A DNA stretch of 64,000 nt from Gaeumannomyces sp. JS-464 (taxonomy: Eukaryota; Ascomycota; Sordariomycetes; Magnaporthales; Magnaporthaceae): contig NGZR01000004.1 of NCBI GenBank assembly GCA_002197995.1, positions 806,001-870,000 on the forward strand, in the 5' to 3' direction. Numbering within the stretch: position 1 is the first letter of the stretch; each line of letters begins with the position of its first letter. Both the position numbers and the translations under genes were made by a program. Of the stretch, positions 32,695-43,293 are shown one piece after another. Below the pieces are notes generated by a model. The model saw nothing but the letters and a program-made list of their open reading frames with translations. It was not told where the DNA came from and did no database searches.

Positions 32695-34016
32695 ATGGCG
32701 GCCCAGAGCACAGAAGAAGGTCCCGAGGACATCTATCTACAGCTTTGCCGTAGAGGTAGCCAAGGACGCCTGCAAGATACTGCTGGCCGGCGTCGAGAAG
32801 CGGTGTTCAAACGAGGGGGCCGCCAGCGAGGAGCAAGTTGAGAAGGATTCTTCCGTGGACATCGTCACTCGCCAAGACGGATAAGGATTTATGCCCATCC
32901 AACCGCCATTGAGGGCTGCGGACCGTGGCCTGACGCCGAGGGGCACGACAGAAGTCGAGGCATCCATCCATGCGGCCATCAAAGCGAAATATCCCAGCCA
33001 CAAGTGCGCGGGGGAGCCCCACCGCCAATGTCCCCTCCCTCCTCTTCCACCGATCTTTTCTTCTTCCCCCGGGAAAGTAGAAACCCGGGGGAGGTGGGTA
33101 TGTTTTCCCGGAAGGGACATTGGTAAGCAGCTGACAGATACCGGACCCCGGTGCCGCCCACACAGGTTCATAGGCGAGGAGACATACTCGGCGGGAGGCG
33201 ACGCGGGACTACCTCATCGACGAGGCGCCCACGTGGTGCGTAGACCCGCTGGACGGGACCATCGACTAAACGCACCTGTTCCCCATGTTCTGCGTCTCCG
33301 TCGGCTTCATCGTCAAGCGCAAGCCCGCGGTCGGCGCGTGTGTTACGCCCCCTTCCTCGGCCAGCTTTTCTCGTCATGCCGAGGGAGGGGCGTCTGGCTC
33401 AACGAGACGCAACGCCTGCCCCTGATGGCCCAGGCGCCCAAGGGTTGCGTCTTCTCGGCGAGTGGGGCAAGGAGCGGCAGGATAGGCCCGAGGGGAACCT
33501 GCGCCACAAGGTAGAGAGCTTTCGTTAACATAGCCGCCGAGATTGGCGGCCGTGACGGGCTGGGCGGCACAGTGCACGGCATAAAGTCTCTGGGAAGCGC
33601 CACACTCGACCTGGCGTAACCGCCACAGGGTCGTTTGGCACATGCTGGGAAGGGTGGTGGCTTTCGAATTTGCTTCTCTTGTTTCCAACCCCTACCTTTT
33701 CTTTCTTCTTTCCCGATTCCCGGATTCTAAAAAGCCGAGGGCAAATAAGCCTTAACAAGGTGGGTGTTAGGGGTGGGACGTCGCGGCAGGCATCGTTATC
33801 CTCCAGGAGGCCGGCGGTCTTGTTACCACGGCCAATTCGCCGCAGGACTCTGAGGCTGCGCCCATCCTAGAAGCCAGTCTGAGGAGTCGTCTTTATCTTA
33901 CAACCAGGCCCGCTGGTGCTTCCCCCACGGAGACGGAGCGACAGTCCCAAAAGAGGGTTGTCTGCGAGGTCTGGAAGCGAGTAAAGAGCCTCGACTACAC
34001 CAGGCCCGGGATCTGA
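32695..34016 (+). pseudogene. qa-x: qa-x/qutG: inositol monophosphatase-like gene, decayed
   Basis: Remains of the quinate-cluster phosphatase-like gene (IMPase family), whose role in the cluster is unclear even where intact. Recognisable pieces in order: SFAVEVAKDACKILLAGVEKR, VDIVTRQD, EVEASIHAAIKAKYPSHK, FIGEETYSAG, DYLIDEAPTWCVDPLDGTID (metal-site motif), HLFPMFCVSVGFIVKRKPAVG, YAPFLGQLFSS, GVWLNETQRLPL, EWGKERQDRPEGNLRHKVESF, AAEIGGRDGLGGTVHGIKSLG, WDVAAGIVILQEAGGLVTTAN and KSLDYTRPGI then TGA at 34014. Lesions: 4-base tandem duplication near 32739-32746, lost GT donor near 32880, surplus base near 33202, in-frame TAA at 33267-33269 in place of Tyr, surplus TG near 33339-33343, and further one-base shifts near 33458, 33525 and 33619. 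Confidence 0.88.
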
Positions 34017-34261
34017 CTGTAACAAATAGATGCTTTCGGTAGCGAAGTATAAGGATATGAAGAAGTAAACACTGCATACCCAGGCTGATTTCTCAGGGCA
34101 TCTGATGCTCGCGGATAGGAACAGTCAACGAATCCGAAATGCTTTTCGTGACGGAAGCATGGCCAAAAGTGTTTGCCATGCGCTGGTTGACGATTTTTAC
34201 CTGCTCGATAAATGACAACTTTCTAGTCTCTGTATATACCACCACGTCTACAGCGAAATTA
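34017..34261. other. Short intergenic, convergent qa-x and qa-1F
   Basis: 245 bases between the convergent ends. Nothing recognised. Confidence 0.4.
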
Positions 34262-36634
34262 TTAAGTGCCCCCAAACTCTCCCCGCAAGAGGTCGGTGAG
34301 GTCTGCCCCCGGAGCGAACCCAAGATTGGCCATAAACTGAGTGTCGGCGTCGACCCGGTCCGTACAGTCGATTGATGACGCCAAGTCATCAAGAAGGGTA
34401 TCATAGTTATAGGCTGATAGGGCACCGCCGGCGCCGCCATGCTGCATGGACGCTATTGACGGCACCAACGACGGCACGGGGCTAATACCAAACATACCGA
34501 CGGGCTGTATCGGCCCGTCCTGGCGCGAGAATATGTGTTGGTGGGTGCCCCCTGGGGCTGCGCTGGCGTAGACAGACGCGTAGTATGGAGACTCCCGTAT
34601 AGGGCTGTCCACCTTGGGCATATGTGAGGGCCCACGAGAGGGAATGGTATGTCGATTTTTGTTTGGATCCGCGATTCTCTCGGGGAGAATAGCGGTAGAC
34701 TGTGCGGGTGGTGGGTTTCCCCGGCGCCACGTGTTCAATAAAACGTTCTCCAGCGATGCTAGACGAGTTACATCTTGTCCAGTCAGGGATGACGCCAGCG
34801 GTCCTATGCAGCACCTGCGCATAGCTATCAGGCAGGTGGCGAAGAGCGGAGGCGCCATGGTCATTCCGTGCTGCGCGGCGTACGTTTCGACGTGTGACAT
34901 GGCCTCTCGTAGGGCCGACGGAGGTGTTTGTGCCATCAAAGAAATGCCGTGACGTTTAGCTTGAACTACCAGGTACAGAAGCCGAAGCAAATATGGCGAA
35001 GGAATCTGGCTTGGAGGTTGTGTCCCAGCCAGCACGAAGCTCCGGTGTTGGTATGCCGAATCGATTGCGAGCTGGGCCGGAGCGGCGGTGTTCGGTAATG
35101 CGGACGTGGACAAGGCTCGGCAGAGATCGCACAACAGGCGAAACGAGCTGAGTGCTTGTGCCGGGAGAGGGATCCCGCGGGCCTGTGGTTCCGCGCCGGG
35201 CCCGACACCTTGGCACGGCTGCCATGGCTGCCACTCATCTATATCGTCCATAGGTGGCGAGAGCCCTACCAGGGTGTCGCTCCTCAAGTGTTGGGGCCAT
35301 CCCGTCCTCGCAGAGACTAGAGTATCAAGTATGAAGCACCCCATGAATGCCCGGCGGTGTTTCTCGGACAAAGTCGCATGTGTTTCTATCTGGCCGAGGC
35401 CAAGGCTGAGGGCAATACGAGCAGCATTGCCAACAAGCATCCATGCCGTCACGACATTGTCGCTCCCCAGGTTGACCAGCGACAAGAGAAGAAGGGCGTT
35501 GATATGAGAAATTTGAAAGGGGCCGTTGTCGACGGGTATCAACTGACGTGCCGTGCGGTACGCCTCGGCTGGGTCGATAGCGGGTTCTACCGTTGCAGGC
35601 GCTTGGCACGCAGCTAAGGCCAGGATAGCCCACAGCTCGGCATGCGTCGGTGAGCTCGGGTGGGCCGGCGAAATGTCGAGGCCGGCCTCCGGATAGCGGT
35701 ATGTTATCTTGAGAATATCCTGTTTCTCCACGATAGGAAACCAGCAGTGTGTATACGAGAAGTACATGTCCAGCAGGCGCCAGTGGTTTGGGGGTAACCG
35801 GAACCGGGTATGATTGGGGGGAGTAGGCGCGGGATGGGAGAATCTCCCTCCTGTGAGGTGGGCGTTGGGCGCGCTGCAGCAACCGCCACCTTCCCCGCAT
35901 CACCCTGACGTGATTCGGCATCGGCCTCATTGTCGCTGCCGGACGCGTCGTCGTCGCGAGTCTCGATTATCATGGGATCTCGGCGGGTAGGCTCGCCGCC
36001 TGAAAGGATCCGGTCTAGCTCGAGACAGGCCGAGCTCTTGAGCCAGCGTCGATGAAGGCGACTCCCTGGCCCCGGGGCGTCGGCGACAAGCAGTGCCTTG
36101 GCCTGGCCGCCCTCGTGGGCTAGCAGTTTGTTCAGGGCATCCTCGCAGCCGGGGTTCTTGTCAAACAGCCAGCCCAAGGCTACCTCGAGCGCGCGGATAT
36201 AGCCCGTCTGGACTCCGCGCTTCTTGGGCGAGGTCTGGTACGTGCATTTCCTGTTCTGGCTGACGCAGGGGAAGCAGAGAGGCTGGATGCCGTCGCATTT
36301 TTCGCGGGCGGCGCGGCACTGGTCGCCTATCAGAGTAGGAAGAGGCTTCTAATCAGCATCGTTCGTGTAACACCAACAATCGGCCGAGTACATGAAGGTG
36401 TCTCGCACAGGCACGGCTGACTCTTTGGCGCTTGACAGGCGCCGAGGCAGTGACAGGGGCGGCAACGGTGGCTGTCGCAGTGGTGGTGTTGTCGTCGGTA
36501 GTTGCAGCCTGCTTTCGCTTCGACAGCATTCTGCTGGGAGCATCTCTGGCGCCCTCGCTCTTCACGGGGCTGGCGGTGGATCGCCCTCGTTCATGGTCCT
36601 TCGGGTCGGCGGACGAAATGATCTGGTGGCTCAT
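34262..36634 (-). CDS. qa-1F: Quinate pathway transcriptional activator (qa-1F/qutA)
   Basis: About 763 residues from exons 36634-36409 and 36326-34262. Nuclear activator of the quinate genes. The Zn2Cys6 cluster is formed across the intron: RVSRAC joins DQCRAAREKCDGIQPLCFPC, spacing C-x2-C-x6-C-x6-C-x2-C-x6-C, followed by the basic linker SPKKRGVQTGYIRALEVALG typical of QutA/QA-1F. The middle homology (fungal_trans) region contains PPNHWRLLDMYFSYTHCWFPI, AWMLVGNAARIALSLGLGQ, KHRRAFMGCFILDTLVSARTG and the C-terminal acidic end. One base is missing in the run at 35816-35821; adding it gives PPNHTRFRLPPNHW. ATG 36634 is the first in-frame Met; the open frame further upstream has none. It is divergent from the repressor gene. 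Confidence 0.92.
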
Positions 36635-37291
36635 TGCTGGCTCGGCCGTCGGCTGTGCTTGCTTTCTCGAATCTGGGGAATGCGGGGGGCCTCGGTCAGC
36701 CGCACGGTTGTGGGAAAACACTCTCCCACCTGGATGCGGGTCGCTGCACTACGCGTCGGGAGGCCCCGGCCGGCTCGTTAATTGAAACCCCTGGAAGCTG
36801 CCTGGCAGGTTAGTTGGCCCCCACGAGGTTGACGGTATTTCGGACACCGGAGCTGCCAGCCGCCACCGCATGTCTACAGAAAGGAGAATGAAAAGAAAAG
36901 GGAATAGAGGAAATGATAGAGGAAAGAATGTAAGAGAAGCGTACAGGAAAATCACAGAGGAAAAGGAACTAGAAAAAGAGATAGGAAATAGGCAGGCAGT
37001 ATGGGAAACAGAAATAACAAAAAACACGAGGAAAGATTGGCGGTTCCAATTAGCCGTGCCCGAACTGCGGACTTTTAGGCACCGTGACCCGCTCCTCCAG
37101 TTATTTGCCGCCAGATTTGGAGCTTCATTGCTGGACTGCACGAGCCGACCTGTGGCTTTTTCCCGCGCCCACTCCGATCCTGCGCCGACGACTTTTTTCC
37201 TCCCCCTCTATGCCGAGACCACCCTGGAGCACGCTCGCCGCGCATCTGTCTGCTAGGACGTGCTGTGCGTGGCCATGCGTGCGTCTATGAC
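36635..37291. promoter_or_regulatory. Divergent promoter region of activator and repressor, with polypurine tract
   Basis: About 650 bases shared by qa-1F and qa-1S. A stretch of about 160 bases (36874-37036) is almost all A and G on the plus strand. No full activator site was found by eye. Confidence 0.5.
36874..37036. repeat. Polypurine tract
   Basis: About 160 bases with very few pyrimidines on the plus strand, placed between the divergent activator and repressor genes of the quinate cluster. Such tracts can adopt non-B structures or exclude nucleosomes; role here is inference. Confidence 0.6.
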
Positions 37292-40054
37292 ATGACACCT
37301 GGGAAAGCAACGCAAGACATGGCGCTGGACGGCGCGTCCGGCATGAAGCGGGAGTTTGCCGCCATTGAGAGGGGCGCAGACAGGGAGCCGCGCGCGCGGA
37401 CGACTGAGATCGTAGACGATACCCCGGCGAAAAGGAGGAGCGTAAGCCACGGTATGCCATTCCTAAACGCTGAGCTCCCGTTCCGACGCAGGCACCCGCG
37501 CACGCCGCGACAACGTCGGCGGCAGCTCTGGCTAACACCCCACGCCCCGTCCAGCCCCCGCCGACCATACCGTCGGAACCGACGACCGCAACTACCACGC
37601 GACGGCTCCGAGCACGCGGACATTCCATCCCGATGCCTCGATTGTGCTCCTGGGAATCCGGGGCGCCGGCAAGTCCACGCTTGCAATCATCGCCTCCACC
37701 GCCCTGAAGAGGGTCATGGTGGACGCAGAAAACACATTCCACGATGCCACCGGTCGATCAAGCACCGCATATAGGAAAGAGCATGGCAGCAAGGAGTACC
37801 AGCGGCGGCAGGCAGAAGTCCTCGACGGAATACTAGCCCAACACGGCAGCGGCGCCGTCATCACCTGCTCCTGGCTGGACAGGCAGGTCCAGGCCACCTT
37901 TCAGACCCTGGCAGCCACCCACCCAGTCGTATATATCCAGCGCGACGCTGCCGCCGTCCGGGATCACTTCCACTTGTCGGAACCCTCCAAGCTGCGCGAC
38001 CTTTTGGACATCAGTGGCGCTGTCTTCCGGCAGTGCAGTAACCTCGACTTCTTCAACCTGTCCGAGGCCCGCGTGACTTGTGGTTGCAGCCCAGGGGGTC
38101 CTCCAGGCACAAGATCCCCGGCTCCCTACATGACGCTGAAGAGGGCAGAACGCTGTTTTATCAAATTTTTGTTTCTCGTCATGCCTGAAGAATCCGTCCC
38201 TCTGGTCGAGTCCGCGCTGCCGCTGGCCCAGGTCCCAGTCGAGCAGCGCATGTTCACCTATGCCGTCACCGTCCCCCTATCGCAGCTTGACCCGGAAGAT
38301 TTCGACGTGGAGCTCATCGAAACGGGAGCCGACGCTTTGGAGGTTGTGGTCGACAACCCAGATGCTTCGGCTGCCCGGCTGTCCCCTGGAAGCGCGCACA
38401 AGATCAGCCAGGCCGTTGCCAGTCTCAGGCGCATCACAGCAATACCGATCCTGTACCACGTCCCGTTCCATGGCGGGCGAAAACGGCAAGACGGGAAACC
38501 CCTGGCTCCATCTCGATGCAGTTGAGATGGGCTTCAGGCTAGGTGCTGAGTACGTGACGGCCGATCTACGGCTAGACGATCAGCAGCTGCAAACCCTGGT
38601 AGGGCTCAAGGGCCGTTCCAGGATAATTGGCCATGTTCACTGGGAGGGCGATAATCCTCCGTCCTGGAAGGACCCTTCGTGGCTTGATTTCTACCAGCGA
38701 GCGCAACGGCTTCGCTGCGACGTGGTGAGATTCACACGCCCGGCCGTGACGGCAACAGACAACTTCGAAATCGGTCAGTTGCGAGGGCCACTGCGGCCCT
38801 GGGCCAGCCAGTTCTACCGCTTATAGCATACAACACCGGGCACCTCGGCCGACACTCGGCCTGTTTCAACCAGGTCCTGACCTCGGTCCTCCCGGGCGGA
38901 CCGCTCCGGCCACGCGATGATCAGCGGCAGGCCCCATCCCCGCTGGCCACGCCGTCGCTCACGGCTCTGCAGGCCACAACGGCCCTGTACTCCTCGTATG
39001 TCTACGAGGAGATGAAGCTCTACGTCTTCGGCGCAAATGTGGAGTGGAGCATGTCTCCCGCCATGCACAACGCAGGACTCAAGGCACTGGGCATACCGCA
39101 CAAATACCGGCCATTCACCGCCCAGACCGCGTCCGGGTTGCGGGATGTAATCACTGACCCCTACTTTGCCGGCGCCTCTGTCGGCCTGCCGTTCAAGGTG
39201 GAAATAATCAGCCTGACGGACTCGCTGAGCCGACACGCCCGGGCCATCGGTGCGGCAAACACACTGATACCGGTGCGTCACCTGAATGCCGACGGGAGTG
39301 TGCCTGAAGACGCTGCCATGTTCAACCACCGCAACCGGCCCGGGCCGGTGAAGGCCCTCTACGGAGAAAATACGGACTGGATCGGCGTGTTGGCATGCAT
39401 CCGGCGCGGCTTGTCGCCGGCAAACGCAGTCCGGCCACACACGTGTGCGCTTGTTGTCGGGGCCGGCGGCATGGCCAGGGCGGCTGTCTACGCCATGATG
39501 CAGATTGGCGTCAAGAACATTGCCATTCTGAATCGGACGCGCAAGAATGCAGAGCACCTGATCCAGCACTTCACCAAGTTGATATCCCGAGGCGGCCTGT
39601 CTCTTCTGTGCGGGACCGATGGGACGGACACCAAGTTCCGCATCATCGAGTCGCGCGACGTGCCGTGGCCAGATGACCTGCGCTACCCGACCATTTTTGT
39701 CTCGTGCATCCCGACGCACGTGCTCGGCGACAACCCGGCGCCCAACTTTACGCTCCCGCCCCGGTGGCTGAACAGTCCCACGGGCGGCGTGGTCGTGGAG
39801 CTAGCGTACAAGTCGCTCAAAACACCGCTGCTGGAGCAGATCCGGGCGGAGGCGCCGAGGGGCTGGGTGGCCATGGATGGCCTCGACCTGCTGCCGGAGC
39901 AGGGCTTCGCGCAGTTCGAGCTCTTCACGGGACGCAGGGCCCGCGCAGGCTCATGAGGAGCGAGGTGCTCCGCGCATACCCCAACGAGGAGGACGGCTCC
40001 AACTTGGCCCAGTCAAACTCTCGCCTCGAGGCCATTGGCGAGCAGGAACCGTAG
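37292..40054 (+). CDS. qa-1S: Quinate repressor (qa-1S/qutR), AROM-derived
   Basis: About 886 residues from exons 37292-37451 and 37555-40054. Represses the quinate genes by binding the activator. It is homologous to the last three domains of the pentafunctional AROM protein: a shikimate-kinase-like domain ([20 protein letters not shown]-loop), a type I dehydroquinase-like domain ([52 protein letters not shown]) and a shikimate-dehydrogenase-like domain ([56 protein letters not shown]). One-base shifts occur at 38475-38477 (extra G), 38795-38796 (missing G) and 39940-39942 (missing C); with them the frame runs to 40054 and 887 codons. The intron uses a CTAAC branch at 37532. ATG 37319 is an alternative start. 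Confidence 0.88.
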
Positions 40055-40781
40055 TCGGCCCGCATGCCTGCTCCCACATGTGTACTAGGAACAGTCGGTA
40101 CTTTCTGCTGCGACGTGCCAGAGCTGGAAATGCAACCTATTGGTAGTGTGCATTAGCCCTGTCGCCCAGACCTGCCTAGCCCGCTGAACCTGTGCTTTCC
40201 CCGCGCCTCCAGGTTTCGCTCGAGGCCCCATGCCCCATCGATTGGCCACTCAAATCTACCGTCACACTGCTGCGCGCACACAATGGCACATGGCATCCAT
40301 GCCTGGAGTTTGCGGCGGGTAAAGACTCTTCCCTCGGAGAAAGGGGTCCTTCCCCACGTGCCCCGCTGCCGGCGCGACCGGGATGCCGCCCTGACTTGAC
40401 TCGAGAATCTGGGGCACTGCAGCGTTGCATGAGCAACCTGGTCCGGCGCCTCGCAAATGACGCGAAATCTCTGTCATGTCGATGAGCCTCTGTTGCGCGC
40501 CGGTGTCTCTCTCTGCGCCCCCGGAACTCCAGCCCGGATTGAGCTTCTTGCTGTCTGTTGTTGGGTAGCAGCGGCAAGCCAGGACGAAGCTTTAGCTGCT
40601 GCAGCGTTCGTTGCTTCTGCTGCCAGCATCCGGGCGCCTACTTTATGCGTCTGGTCCCTGGCTCCTTTTTTCACAGTCTCTCCTTTCTCGCCACCGCTCC
40701 CGACCTGCCCTATACCCTCGACAACCCGCATCGCCCAGTGCCAGCCTGTTCTAAGCGCTCTAGGACAATCAGCTCTGCATC
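40055..40781. promoter_or_regulatory. Intergenic upstream of quinate permease
   Basis: About 730 bases between qa-1S and qa-y, both on the plus strand. No supported gene; no full activator motif seen. Confidence 0.4.
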
Positions 40782-42728
40782 ATGGGTGTCCTCGACCTCA
40801 AGGAAGACCGGCCGACGCCGAAGGCCGTCTACAACTGGCGCGTCTACATGTGCGCTACCGTCGCGTCCATCGCCGCGTGTATGATTGGATATGACTCTGT
40901 CAGTGGCATTTCTTCTTGGCTGGTGGTGTTGGCCTCTCCTACCAGGTCAGGCTACTGACCCCTCTTCGCAGGCTTTCATCGGTGGCACTCTTGCCCTCCC
41001 GTCGTTCAAGAGTGAATTCGACTTTGCGAGCTACCAACCCGAAGACCTCGCGCTCGTCCAGGCAAATATCGTCTCCGTCTACCAAGCCGGCGCCTTCTTC
41101 GGCAGCATTATGGCTTTCGTCACCAACTACTACCTCGGTCGCCGCAAATCCCTTCTCATCTTCGTCGTCGTCTTCACTCTCGGTGCTGGCATGATGCTAG
41201 GCGCCAACAAGCAGCGCGGCCTGGGCCTTATCATCGGCGGCCGTGTCCTCGCCGGCATCGGCGTAGGCGCCTCCTCGAACGTCGTCCCGATATACATCTC
41301 CGAGATCTCGCCGCCAGCCGTCCGCGGCCGCCTCGTGGGCATTTACGAGCTCGGCTGGCAGATTGGCGGCCTCGTCGGCTTCTGGATCAACTACGGCGTT
41401 AACACAACCATGGCGCCGTCCCACACCCAGTGGCTCATCCCCTTCGCCGTCCAGCTCATCCCCTCGGGCATGCTCTTCCTCGGCGCCCTCTGGATGAAGG
41501 AGTCCCCCCGCTGGCTGTTCTCGCGCGGCCGCAGGGAGGAGGCCCTCCAGAACCTCGTCTGGATCAGGAACCTCGCGGCCGACGACATCTACATGGTTGA
41601 GGAGATTGGCTACATCGACGCGGACCTCGACCGCTACACCAAGGAGATCGGCCGCGGCTTCTGGAAGCCGTTCAGCGCGCTGTCCGACCGCAAGATCCAG
41701 TGGCGCTTCTTCCTCGGCGCCTTCATGTTCCTGTGGCAGAACGGATCCGGCATCAACGCCATCAACTACTACAGCCCCACCGTTTTCGCCAGCATCGGCA
41801 TCCGCGGCACCAATGCATCGCTGCTCACGACGGGCATTTTCGGCGTCGTCAAGACGGTCTTGACCGTCGTCTGGCTCCTTTACCTGATTGACCAGTTTGG
41901 ACGCCGTGCCATGTTGCTCGTCGGAGCCATTGGCGGGGGTCTTTGTACGTCCACCGTCCTATTCCATCTTGGCCGAATTTGCTAGAAACCTTCCTTCTCA
42001 TCATGATGCACAAGCTGACTTAAACAACTGCGCAGGCATGTACTACATCGGAGGATACATCTCGCTAGCAGGAGTTTCGAGCAGCAGCAGCGGCGGCGGC
42101 GAGAACACCCCCCTCTCGCCGGCCGGAATTTCCGCTATTTTCATGTTCTACCTCTGGACTGCGTGAGTTTCACCCCACCCTCAGCATACAATTCGTATCT
42201 ATCATGCGGCCTCAACTGACCCGACACCGCCTAGTTTCTACACGCCTTCCTGGAACGGCACACCTTGGGTGCTGAACAGTGAGATGTACGATCTTAATAC
42301 GAGGGCTCTCGGCCAGGCCTGGGCGGCGTGCAACAACTGGTTCTGGAACTTCCTCATCAGCAGGTTCACGCCGCAAATGTTCCTCAAGATGGGCTTCGGG
42401 TTAGTACTGGCGCAGACATGCACCACCCCCTTATTTCCCTACCCTCGTTTGTTTACAGCACCTAATACTAACGGTTTACGACAGCGTGTACATCTTCTTT
42501 GGAAGTCTCATGATGGTCTCGGCCGTCTTCGTCTGGTTCTTGGTTCCCGAGACCAAGTCGATCCCGCTCGAGAAGATGGACCGGCTGTTCGAGCTTAAGC
42601 CCGTTTGGAAGGCTAACAAGCTCATCATGGAGGAGCTTCAGTTGGAGGACGAGCAGTTCCGCCGGAACGCTGAAAGGTCGGGCGTCTCGGCCGAGAAAGC
42701 CAGCGAAGAGTGTAAAGAGACGGTTTAG
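40782..42728 (+). CDS. qa-y: Quinate permease, MFS sugar-transporter family (qa-y/qutD)
   Basis: 541 residues from five exons: 40782-40898, 40972-41944, 42036-42162, 42235-42399, 42485-42728; all GT-AG and the exon sum is in frame without correction. Plasma-membrane proton-coupled uptake of quinate. Twelve helices are expected; visible signatures are MIGYDS/AFIGGTLALPSF, the loop motif YLGRRKSLL, RVLAGIGVGASSNVVPIYISEISPPAVRGRLVG, KESPRWLFSRGRREEA, QNGSGINAINYYSPT and the C-terminal VPETKSIPLEKMDRLFE. Length matches Neurospora qa-y (about 537). The start MGVLDLKEDRPTPKAVYNWRVY is characteristic of quinate permeases. Confidence 0.96.
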
Positions 42729-43293
42729 GTATGTCAAATTTATGAATAAAGGGTAATATCAGGATAGCTGTGCATCAGGATAACTGTAATTTATAAAAAG
42801 TTGGGGGAGGTCACCGAGTCCACACCGTGCCCCGTGACATCAGAATGAAGTTGCTAAGCAGCGTATGTGCCGCCATTTGACTGTATAAATATCAGGTGAA
42901 GCCGCCTCACTCCACGAGGCCTATCCCTGTAACGCCCTCTATCGACATGCAGCTCTTGCGTATTCCGTCGCTCATCGCGACCCAAACATCTCATCCTAGA
43001 CTCCCGCAGGGTTTTGAGCCCGCTTTAGGGGCCGCCGTAGAGTCAACAGGGGTAGCCGAGCTCGGTTAGGCTGGCTGCCACATGGCCAGTGTTACGCACG
43101 GACTGGATCCGAGTGGGCCCAATTGAATTCTGGCCACGAATGTCACAGGGCCAACACCACCTTTAAGGACAAGATGCCCACCACCATCACAGCTCACCAA
43201 CCTGTGCACACCACAAGTCTCTCCCTCCTCCCGCAGACCCCGTTCTCTTTCCCCTATTCTGCGACCGTCCTCCTGATACCGGCCACCTCAACA
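42729..43293. other. Intergenic
   Basis: Permease 3' flank and IRC22 promoter; a TATAAATA lies near 42882. No gene seen. Confidence 0.4.

Noticed and set aside
32013..32753. 246-codon plus-strand open frame between qa-2 and qa-x
   Set aside because: Mixed composition, no family motif, and it overlaps the TATA box and start of qa-x in another frame; most likely chance.
37451..37554. Alternative acceptor at 37491 adding [13 protein letters not shown] to the repressor
   Set aside because: That reading hits TAA at once; the later acceptor at 37554 with a CTAAC branch keeps the frame open into the kinase-like domain.
38814..39719. 301-codon minus-strand open frame
   Set aside because: Antisense of the shikimate-dehydrogenase-like domain of the repressor.
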